Assembly (NCBI GenBank): GCA_964491375.1
Contig: CAZBGL010000292.1
Coordinates: 1-6,891, forward strand
Source: CAZBGL01 sp964491375
GTDB lineage: Bacteria; Desulfobacterota; Deferrisomatia; Deferrisomatales; Deferrisomataceae
Direction: 5' to 3'
Length of the DNA: 6,891 bases
The notes beneath the pieces were generated by a model. It was given only the letters and a program-made list of their open reading frames with translations, did not search any database and was not told where the DNA came from. Positions 1 through 4,517 of this stretch are shown here, piece after piece; the stretch's first letter is position 1; each line of letters starts with the position of its first letter. The position numbers and the translations under genes were made by a program.

Positions 1-135
1 CCCCAGGTCCTAGAGAACCTGCGGCAGGTGGCGCTCATCGAGAGCACCGAGTCGTCCACCCGGATCGAGGGGGTCACGGCGCCGCTCGAGTGGGATTGCG
101 GGACGTTGGTCGAAAACGAAACTCACCGGGTTTGA
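1..135 (+). pseudogene. Fic-family protein, N-terminal fragment, truncated by repeat
   Basis: Frame 1 is open from the window edge and reads LENLRQVALIESTESSTRIE followed by GVTAPLE. This matches the N-terminal region typical of Fic/DOC proteins, where an S-S-x-I/R-I-E-G stretch (here SSTRIEG) precedes the catalytic Fic core. Fic enzymes transfer AMP or related groups to target proteins through an HPFxxGNGR motif. That motif is not found anywhere in the window. Family resemblance stops at about base 90. The next codons (WDCGTLVENETHRV) come from the 106-bp repeat and end at TGA 133-135. The gene is therefore 3'-truncated, with the catalytic part lost or elsewhere. The start codon lies before base 1. 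The short fragment is recognised from the N-terminal motif alone, so the subfamily cannot be named. The product could not have AMPylation activity. Confidence 0.72.
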
Positions 136-202
136 TCGGGGCGAGGGGAGGGGGGGCGCTCGTTCGAAGCGCCGAGGATGGGTGAACCCGGCGTGGTGGA
201 AA
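97..202 (+). repeat. 106-bp direct repeat, copy 1
   Basis: This copy aligns without gaps to 3334-3439 (offset 3237) with six substitutions, five of them transitions: 124 C/T, 131 T/C, 152 G/T, 157 C/T, 167 A/G and 197 T/C. It contains a hairpin with stem GGCGCT (155-160), loop CGTTCGA and stem AGCGCC (168-173). A conserved GGGTGAACCC palindrome lies at 180-189. The G-run stretch 138-156 (GGGG, CGA, GGGG, A, then seven G) fits a G-quadruplex pattern. The left edge coincides with the end of Fic homology. The right edge lies 5 bp from the stop codon of the vWA gene on the opposite strand. The family is not recognised; a dispersed intergenic repeat or a small non-autonomous element are both possible. 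Confidence 0.9.
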
Positions 203-207
203 CCAGC

Positions 208-1293
208 CTACCGTGCTCTTCCGCAAGTCCTTCTTTTCCGGGCTGCCAGGGTACCGAGTCCGGTGGCGAGGAGGATCAGGGTCCCCGGTTCGGGCACGGT
301 GCTCACCGGCGCGGAGGCCGGAACACCGTACAGGGTCAAGCTCGCTTCTTCCCAGGATCCGTCCGTGCCGTACGCGGTGAGGGTGAACGTGTTGGGGCCG
401 AGGCTCGACACCTGCGCGGAGTATGAAAACGTCCCGTCTGGATCGAGGCCGAACTCCGAGATTCTGGTTCCGTCGGGGAGATCCAGAAACGCCCGGTAGA
501 TCTCGACCGACGCCGAGGCCTCGGCGCCCAGGGCCGCGGCCAGGGACGTCACGGCCGCGTCGATCTTGGACATTCCTACCGGGATTCCGTACATCACCAC
601 CTGCTCCACCACCTGCTCATACGTGCCGTTCCCGGCTGCAGCAATGGCCTGAAGACATTCGGCGTTCACCTCGCCAGACCAGTCGTGAACTCCCGCCACG
701 TACCAGGAGATGCCGGAGAGCGACCAATCCCGCTCGGCTTGCGCCGCCACCTCGTCCGAGCTGACGGAAAAAAAGAAACCATCGGAGATCAGCAGACCGA
801 CCTGCTTGCGCTCGGAGCCCAACGCCCGCGACCGTTGAAACGTCTGCCGGGTCGAATCCATTCCGTTCAGGACCCCTGTGGTCCCGCCGGGGCCGGGCAA
901 TGCGTTGATCGCGGCGATCACATCGTTTTTGCCGGTGTCCAGGGGTGTGGGCTGGAGGACGACACGTGCCGAAGCAGTGAACTCGATCACCCCTACGTGC
1001 ACCGGCCCCGAGGCCTCTGAGAGTTGATTGACGAGGTCCACCGCTACTGCCTTGGTGGATGACCAAGACTTATACATGCTGCCCGAGCGGTCAAAGGTGA
1101 GCAGCAGCTCCAGACCGTCCACCTGGCCGTCCCCCCGAACCTCTCCGGAAAGGGTCACGGAACTGCCCACGGGGACATTGAGGGAGGAAGGGATGTTCCA
1201 GCTTACCCAGGTGGCCCCCAAGGCCGGCGCCCCGCCGGCGGCCAGGGCGGCTGCGAACACGAGCCCGCGCGTGACAAAGTACAGATGGCGCAT
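208..1293 (-). CDS. Secreted von Willebrand factor A protein with PEP-CTERM sorting signal
   Basis: The 361-residue product starts with a signal peptide (about 1-26, ending PALGA). A vWA domain follows from about residue 60 to 235. Its metal-ion-dependent adhesion site is visible as DRSGS (68-72), the GGTTG loop Thr (138/139) and LLISDG with Asp171. Next comes a region predicted by eye to be beta-rich, then a classic PEP-CTERM tail: VPEPGT at 333-338, a hydrophobic helix to about 350, and the basic cluster RKRR (352-355). PEP-CTERM proteins are known to be exported, then cleaved or anchored by an exosortase, usually in exopolysaccharide producers. No exosortase is in this window. The inferred role is an extracellular or surface adhesion/matrix protein with a divalent cation in the vWA site. 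The ATG at 1293 is preceded by GGGAG at 10 nt, a longish spacing. An out-of-frame ATG lies at 1303. The stop sits against direct repeat copy 1. Confidence 0.9.
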   Translation of the reverse strand: MRHLYFVTRGLVFAAALAAGGAPALGATWVSWNIPSSLNVPVGSSVTLSGEVRGDGQVDGLELLLTFDRSGSMYKSWSSTKAVAVDLVNQLSEASGPVHVGVIEFTASARVVLQPTPLDTGKNDVIAAINALPGPGGTTGVLNGMDSTRQTFQRSRALGSERKQVGLLISDGFFFSVSSDEVAAQAERDWSLSGISWYVAGVHDWSGEVNAECLQAIAAAGNGTYEQVVEQVVMYGIPVGMSKIDAAVTSLAAALGAEASASVEIYRAFLDLPDGTRISEFGLDPDGTFSYSAQVSSLGPNTFTLTAYGTDGSWEEASLTLYGVPASAPVSTVPEPGTLILLATGLGTLAARKRRTCGRAR

Positions 1294-1311
1294 CGCGGTT
1301 CATCTCCCTTT

Positions 1312-1333
1312 GCTTGGCCCCCCTTGCCCAAGC
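1312..1333 (-). promoter_or_regulatory. Hairpin in the 5' leader of the vWA PEP-CTERM gene
   Basis: Read on the - strand, GCTTGG is followed by a 10-nt G-rich loop and CCAAGC, a perfect 6-bp stem. It ends 3 nt before the GGGAG ribosome-binding stretch (1308-1304). It could affect ribosome access or mRNA stability. No known riboswitch class fits the leader. The structure is visible; its function is inference. Confidence 0.4.
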
Positions 1334-1393
1334 GTCCGTGGCCGTCCCGCGCAGGGGATGGCTCGGGTTTGGTTTCTTTGCCGCCGCACGCAA

Positions 1394-1411
1394 TAAGCAT
1401 GCCCAGTGCTT
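1394..1411 (-). promoter_or_regulatory. Candidate sigma-54 (-24/-12) promoter for the PEP-CTERM gene
   Basis: The - strand reads AAGCACTGGGCATGCTTA. Against the sigma-54 consensus (TGGCAC, five bases, TTGC), it gives AGCAC, TGGGC, ATGC, with exact -24/-12 spacing. One G of the -24 GG pair is replaced by A. The predicted transcript start is near 1385, giving a leader of about 90 nt. PEP-CTERM genes are known in some bacteria (for example Zoogloea) to be controlled by the PrsK/PrsR two-component system with RpoN, which supports the reading. An A/T-rich stretch just upstream (about 1428-1462) could serve as a bending site. No enhancer site can be named. Confidence 0.55.
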
Positions 1412-1523
1412 CTTTCTGGAGGGCCAAGTCATTTTCTTAGTTTTCTTGTAAGGTTTGTTTTTGCCGCGCTGCCAAGAAGGGTGTGGCCTGAGGGATGGGG
1501 TTCCGAAAAACGGAAATGTTTTT

Positions 1524-1767
1524 CCTCCCGCTCCACGCGAAGTCGCCGGTTCTCCCGGCGCAGTCGCCGGAGCTTCTCTCGTTCTGCCGTGGTCGGGCCG
1601 TCCTGGCGCAAACCCTCATCCAGGTCTGCCTGCCGCACCCCGTTGCGGATCGTGCCGGCCGAGGGCTCGAACTCCCGAGGCAGTTCCTCGGGAGTTCGGC
1701 CCGCCCGCACCCACTCGACGATTCGGGCTCGGTACTCAGGGGAATATGCAGGTTCCGTCCCCGGCAC
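1524..1767 (-). pseudogene. IS3-family transposase OrfA, truncated remnant
   Basis: From GTG at 1767 the product reads PGTEPAYSPEYRARIVEWVR, then an RAGRTPEELPREFEPSAGTI-type helix-turn-helix and a charged ADLDEG...RRLRRENRRL coiled segment. This is the usual order of OrfA in IS3-family elements, which binds the element's ends. A GGAAGGGGG Shine-Dalgarno-like run lies just upstream. Two defects show decay. The near-invariant Trp after the helix-turn-helix (normally RNWV) is Gly here (RNGV). Homology also ends at VEREE (about base 1524), where the family continues with ILKKAAAWFA. The frame then continues to a stop at 1429 with unrelated residues. No orfB (DDE catalytic subunit) is present, so the element cannot transpose. 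The breakpoint coincides with a perfect 7-bp stem (1505-1511 with 1518-1524). Confidence 0.85.
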
Positions 1768-1824
1768 GATGAACACCCCCTTCCAGCTCAGTCTCCAGGT
1801 GTCCACCAAACCGGGTCGAACCCA
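1524..1824 (-). mobile_element. IS3-family insertion sequence remnant, 5' part
   Basis: The orfA remnant is preceded on its own strand by a leader containing TTTGGTGGACACC and, further out, TGGGTTCGACCCGG (1824-1811). IS3-family ends often carry TG-starting inverted repeats followed by a GTGGACACC-like stretch, so the left end is placed tentatively at 1824. The right end, orfB and the second inverted repeat are missing, so no target duplication can be checked. The outer boundary is inference. Confidence 0.45.
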
Positions 1825-1888
1825 GATTTTTCACCTTCCTCTCGACGGTCTGCGCCGCACGGGGTGATCAGAAGGAAGCGGCCCCGAT

Positions 1889-3106
1889 CTAGATTTCCCC
1901 GGCCTTGGCCAAAGCCATCTTAGACAGTACGGGCCCCACGAGTTCGTGGATCACCGTGGCCCCGATCACAATGCCGATGAGGGAGTCTGAAAACGCTTCG
2001 AATCCGGGGTAAGACCGGATCATGAGGGCCAGTCCGATCACGATGCCCCCTTGGGGAATGAGCCCGAAGGCGGCGTGACGCCGGACGGTAAGGGGAGCTC
2101 CCGTAAACCGAGCGGCCAAGCGGGTCCCTGCGATCTTGCCTCCGGCCCGGGAGACCACGTACACCAAGGTGAAACCCGCGGCGCCGGACAGGGCGGTGTA
2201 GTTGAGGTGCATGCCGCTCAAGGTGAAGAAGAGTACGAAGACCAGCTCTTCGGTGTAACGTTCCAGCAGGCGGAAGATCCGCTCGTGTTGGGGGTTGGTG
2301 TTCACCTCCACCGCTCCCATGGTCATGGTGGCGAGGATCTGATCCACGCCGAGGGCGCCGGCGATGCCGAAGCATAGCGACAGGGCGGCGAACAACATGA
2401 CGATTAGGGCACCCTCCGTCTCCTGGGGCATGCGTTTCATGGCCTGGTTGAGCAGCAGTGCGACAACGATCCCCACGGCAATGCCACCGCCGATCTGAAA
2501 AAGAGGCTGCCACATGGGGAGGTGGGAAGCTCCCGAGGCCCCGGTTAGGGCCCGGGCCGCCGCGACGCACAGGCTGTAGTTCACGACCCCTACGGCATCG
2601 TCCAGAGCCGCGACTCCCATAATGGTGGAGGCCACCGGTCCTTTGGCTCGGTATTCGTGCATCACCGCTAGGGTGGCCGAAGGGTCGGTGGGGGAGGCCA
2701 GCGCTCCCAGGAGCAGGCCGAAGGCCAGCAGGTCTTGGGACCAGGGAGTGAACATGGGTCCCCCGGCCAGGGAGCCCACCAACACGACCCCAAGCACTAC
2801 CCCTAGCAACGCGAACTCGGCTTCGAATACCACGATGGCGAGGATGCTCTTCCCGAGGCCCCGCAGCTTCGACAGCACGAGGGTTCCGCCGACCGAAAAG
2901 GTGATGAACGACAGGGCGATGTCGGTAACGAGATCGGTGTGTTTCGGAAAGCTAGGGGGAATGAGAGGCATGGTTGCCGGGTTGAGCACCAGGCCTGCGA
3001 TAATATAGCCCGTGACCTTGGGCAGGCCCAGGCGCTTCGCAGCCTCTCCGAACACGAGCCCCGTGGCTAGGATCATGCCGACGACGAGCGGCGGGGTTAC
3101 CGTCAT
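1889..3106 (-). CDS. CPA2-type Na+/H+ (cation/proton) antiporter
   Basis: This 405-residue integral membrane protein has about eleven to thirteen hydrophobic helices, consistent with the Na+/H+ exchanger fold of the monovalent cation:proton antiporter-2 family. Diagnostic motifs are KVTGYIIAGLVLNP (30-43), ASPTDPSATLAV (137-148, the unwound-helix TD motif), ALDDAVGVV (167-175), SRAGGKIAG (319-327), GLIPQGGIVIG (348-358) and a C-terminal VIHELVGPVL (385-394). The paired Asp169-Asp170 is the hallmark ion-binding DD seen in electrogenic members such as NapA. This suggests, without proving, two-proton exchange for one cation. There is no C-terminal RCK/TrkA nucleotide-binding domain, unlike KefB/KefC. 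The ATG at 3106 was chosen over a TTG 69 nt upstream because the membrane homology starts there and GGAGG lies 10 nt before it. The gene is complete, with no obvious partner. Its probable role is pH or sodium homeostasis at the inner membrane. Confidence 0.9.
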   Translation of the reverse strand: MTVTPPLVVGMILATGLVFGEAAKRLGLPKVTGYIIAGLVLNPATMPLIPPSFPKHTDLVTDIALSFITFSVGGTLVLSKLRGLGKSILAIVVFEAEFALLGVVLGVVLVGSLAGGPMFTPWSQDLLAFGLLLGALASPTDPSATLAVMHEYRAKGPVASTIMGVAALDDAVGVVNYSLCVAAARALTGASGASHLPMWQPLFQIGGGIAVGIVVALLLNQAMKRMPQETEGALIVMLFAALSLCFGIAGALGVDQILATMTMGAVEVNTNPQHERIFRLLERYTEELVFVLFFTLSGMHLNYTALSGAAGFTLVYVVSRAGGKIAGTRLAARFTGAPLTVRRHAAFGLIPQGGIVIGLALMIRSYPGFEAFSDSLIGIVIGATVIHELVGPVLSKMALAKAGEI

Positions 3107-3232
3107 GGCGCAGGGTCCTCCATGGGAGATTGGGTTCCGGGCCCGGCCGTGTGTACCTCGGCGTGGCGCCCGCAACCTAACCCCGACAGCGTCCTATGTC
3201 CAGACGCCGGCCGAGATGTCCGCGACACGACT

Positions 3233-3309
3233 GTTGGAAAATTCGTGAAAATTGAGATTCGTTGAAATTAGGGTGAAACTAGACAGTCTGAAGCTAGGTT
3301 GAAGCTCGA
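3233..3309 (+). repeat. Degenerate GTTGAAATT-type repeats
   Basis: Successive related units begin at about 3233 (GTTGGAAAATTC), 3245 (GTGAAAATTGAG), 3261 (GTTGAAATTAG), 3273 (GTGAAACTAG), 3290 (GAAGCTAG) and 3298 (GTTGAAGCTCGAG). Unit length varies from about 8 to 17 bp, so this is not a CRISPR or a clean tandem array. The stretch is markedly A/T-rich compared with its surroundings. AGACAGTCT (3281-3289) is a small internal palindrome. Confidence 0.5.
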
Positions 3310-3313
3310 GCGT

Positions 3314-3331
3314 GGACTGCGCGGACTGTGC
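3314..3331 (+). repeat. 9-bp tandem duplication
   Basis: GGACTGCGC (3314-3322) is followed directly by GGACTGTGC (3323-3331), with one difference. It lies 2 bp before direct repeat copy 2 and may be part of the same intergenic repeat family. Two units are too few to call an array. Confidence 0.55.
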
Positions 3332-3333
3332 GC

Positions 3334-3439
3334 TGCGGGACGTTGGTCGAAAACGAAACTTACCGGGCTTGATCGGGGCGAGGGGAGGTGGGGTGCTCGT
3401 TCGGAGCGCCGAGGATGGGTGAACCCGGCGTGGCGGAAA
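3334..3439 (+). repeat. 106-bp direct repeat, copy 2
   Basis: This copy is gapless against 97-202, with 100 of 106 bases identical. The internal hairpin is GGTGCT (3392-3397), loop CGTTCGG, AGCGCC (3405-3410). Compared with copy 1, one stem base changes C to T but still pairs as G-U in RNA, and the other local change falls in the loop. GGGTGAACCC (3417-3426) is unchanged. The substitution at 3389 breaks the long G-run, so this copy has only three runs of four G. It lies in intergenic DNA rather than in a gene, so this may be the more ancestral context; that direction is inference. Confidence 0.9.
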
Positions 3440-3584
3440 GGAGAGGATAGACGAGGGGGAGGGGAGTGGGAGTTCGCGGATCGGATGCTGGGGTAGGCTG
3501 TGGAGCGGGCGCGGTGCCGCCGCGCAGACGGGGCGCGGTGGGAAACCTTCGGTATCGACCCGCGCCGGGCTTCCTCGACACGGT

Positions 3585-3613
3585 TTGACAGCAAGAGCTC
3601 CAGTAGGCATTGT
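3585..3613 (+). promoter_or_regulatory. Sigma-70-like promoter for vapBC
   Basis: A perfect -35 TTGACA (3585-3590) is followed by an optimal 17-bp spacer and CATTGT (3608-3613), a weak -10 that keeps the A at position 2 and the T at positions 3 and 6. Transcription would start near 3620, about 30 nt before vapB. The good -35 with a poor -10 suits a promoter repressed by its own antitoxin complex. The site is inferred from sequence. Confidence 0.55.
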
Positions 3614-3640
3614 GTAGATGTTTGTATGGCTGTGTAGCCG
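3611..3640 (+). promoter_or_regulatory. Three 10-bp iterons, candidate VapBC operator
   Basis: TGTGTAGATG (3611), TTTGTATGGC (3621) and TGTGTAGCCG (3631) share T-K-TGTA-K (K is G or T) at an exact 10-bp period, about one helical turn. The first and third share a perfect TGTGTAG. The array overlaps the end of the -10, the likely transcript start and the leader up to the ribosome-binding site GAGGAG (3642-3647). VapB antitoxins usually bind operator repeats at their own promoter, which makes this the natural candidate. Most characterised VapBC operators are inverted repeats, so a direct-repeat arrangement would be less usual. Confidence 0.45.
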
Positions 3641-3650
3641 TGAGGAGACA

Positions 3651-3905
3651 ATGGCGCTGAACATTCGAAATCCCGAAGCCGATCGGCTCGCAACGGCTCT
3701 GGCCCAGTTGACCGGGGAGACGAAAACCGAAGCGGTCACCCGAGCCCTCCGGGAGCGGCTGGAACGGATCCGCCGGGAGCGAGGAGGACGGCGCTTGGCC
3801 GACGAGCTGGACGAGATCGCCCGTCACTGCGCCTCGCTGCCGGTGCAGGATCCGCGCCCGGCCGACGAGATCCTCGGGTACGACGAAAAGGGGTTGCCGC
3901 GCTGA
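3651..3905 (+). CDS. vapB: VapB-type antitoxin, Rv0623/PSK family
   Basis: The 84-residue protein begins MALNIRNPEADRLATALAQL, the recognised opening of the Rv0623-like (PSK) transcription-factor antitoxins. This N-terminal part (1-45) supplies the DNA-binding domain, and TGETKTEAVTRALRERLERI is its conserved helix pair. The tail, with DPRPADEILGYDEKGLPR, is the segment that in this family wraps around and blocks the toxin's active site. ATG 3651 was chosen over an in-frame ATG at 3618 because the family begins with MALNI and GAGGAG lies immediately upstream, though its 3-nt gap is short. The stop overlaps the vapC start by one base, so the two are translationally coupled. By family knowledge the antitoxin neutralises VapC and represses the operon, probably through the iterons at 3611-3640. 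Confidence 0.93.
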   Translation: MALNIRNPEADRLATALAQLTGETKTEAVTRALRERLERIRRERGGRRLADELDEIARHCASLPVQDPRPADEILGYDEKGLPR

Positions 3906-4303
3906 TGGTGATCGATCCCTCGGCGCTGTTGGCCATTCTTCAGGACGAGCCGGAGCGCAGGCGCTTCAATGAGGCGATCGAGGCGGCTTCGACCCGTCGC
4001 CTTTCGGCGGCAGGGTTCGTGGAGGTCTCCATCGTGATCGAGAGCCGCTACGGGGCAGCGGGTCTCCACGATCTGGACCGGTTCCTGGAACGGGCGGGGA
4101 TCGAGATCGTACCGGTGGACGCCGAGCAGGCGCGCGAAGCCCGACGGGCCTTCAGTCTGTATGGAAAAGGGCGACATCCGGCGGGGCTGAACTACGGGGA
4201 CTGCTTTTCCTACGCCCTGGCGAAGGTCTTGGGCGAACCTTTGCTGTTCAAGGGAGACGACTTCTCGCAGACCGACGTACTGGCGGCCCTTCCAAGCGAG
4301 TAG
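3905..4303 (+). CDS. vapC: VapC toxin, PIN-domain endoribonuclease
   Basis: This 132-residue single-domain PIN protein has the normal length for VapC. The acidic metal-binding residues are in the expected order: Asp4 in MVIDPSALLAIL, Glu40 in SAAGFVEVSIVIESR, Asp99 in LNYGDCFSYALAK, and Asp118/119 in LLFKGDDFSQTD. Such enzymes use Mg2+ or Mn2+ to cut specific RNAs, often tRNA or rRNA, and halt translation until VapB binds them. The target cannot be read from sequence. The start ATG overlaps the vapB stop (TGATG, one shared base), the typical antitoxin-first layout. No ribosome-binding site of its own is needed if coupled. All key residues are present, so the module looks functional. It could stabilise the neighbouring accessory DNA, but that is inference. 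Confidence 0.94.
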   Translation: MVIDPSALLAILQDEPERRRFNEAIEAASTRRLSAAGFVEVSIVIESRYGAAGLHDLDRFLERAGIEIVPVDAEQAREARRAFSLYGKGRHPAGLNYGDCFSYALAKVLGEPLLFKGDDFSQTDVLAALPSE

Positions 4304-4311
4304 CTTCGTCC

Positions 4312-4350
4312 CGGAGGAGTCCCCGGTCCGGGGCACAGCCTGCTCCTCCG
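4312..4350 (+). terminator. Inverted repeat after vapC, possible terminator
   Basis: CGGAGGAG (4312-4319) pairs perfectly with CTCCTCCG (4343-4350). A nested CCCC/GGGG stem (4321-4324 with 4330-4333) sits in the loop. The stem-loop starts 8 bp after the vapC stop. No run of T follows, so intrinsic termination is doubtful; mRNA 3'-end protection or a protein site are alternatives. Confidence 0.35.
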
Positions 4351-4517
4351 TCCCCTCGACGGTTCTTCCGGGTTTCTAGTGGGTAGAGGTCGCGGCAGCC
4401 TGGTTCGCCGAACGGGGGCAGACCGTGCGCGATACGACCCTGTACGGGCACCGGTTGGGCCCGGAGCCACTCGACGTGGAAACGGTCCGCCCCTCTCCTT
4501 CGGGGAAGGATCCAAAG

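Larger units (their letters stand above)
3107..3650. other. Divergent intergenic region with several repeat types
   Basis: No credible gene lies in this 544-bp gap between the antiporter and vapB. In order it holds: the antiporter leader, with no clear promoter; degenerate GAAA-type repeats (3233-3309); a 9-bp tandem duplication (3314-3331); direct repeat copy 2 (3334-3439); a purine-rich tract to about 3510 with G-runs at 3455-3459, 3461-3464 and 3468-3470; a hairpin GCGCGG / loop TGCCG / CCGCGC (3509-3525); and the vapBC promoter. Open frames across it, including one on the - strand from 3739 to 3194, are rich in Pro, Ser and Arg, resemble nothing and cross repeat elements. Confidence 0.75.

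Noticed and set aside
208..1066. Open frames antisense to or overlapping the vWA gene (for example 617-1066 on the - strand, 685-1020 on the + strand)
   Set aside because: They overlap a gene with a signal peptide, MIDAS motif and PEP-CTERM tail and show no domain or ribosome-binding site of their own.
1294..1390. Possible cyclic-di-GMP (GEMM) riboswitch in the vWA leader
   Set aside because: GGCAAAG and GGGACGG strings occur, but not in the order or spacing of the GEMM core, and no P1 stem closes around them.
1501..1523. TTCCGAAAAACGGAA hairpin followed by five T as an intrinsic terminator on the + strand
   Set aside because: The stem is only 5 bp and mostly weak, no + strand gene precedes it, and an alternative stem uses the same T-run.
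3233..3331. CRISPR-like array
   Set aside because: Units are short, unequal and poorly conserved, there are no constant spacers, and no cas gene is present.
3194..3739. 181-residue and overlapping - strand open frames in the intergenic region
   Set aside because: They run through the repeats and into vapB, are Pro/Ser/Arg-rich and lack a ribosome-binding site or any recognisable domain.
4389..4421. AAAWFAERGQT as the lost C-terminus of the IS3 OrfA
   Set aside because: It is only about six matching residues on the opposite strand, 2.9 kb away, without the preceding ILKK. Chance is a sufficient explanation.
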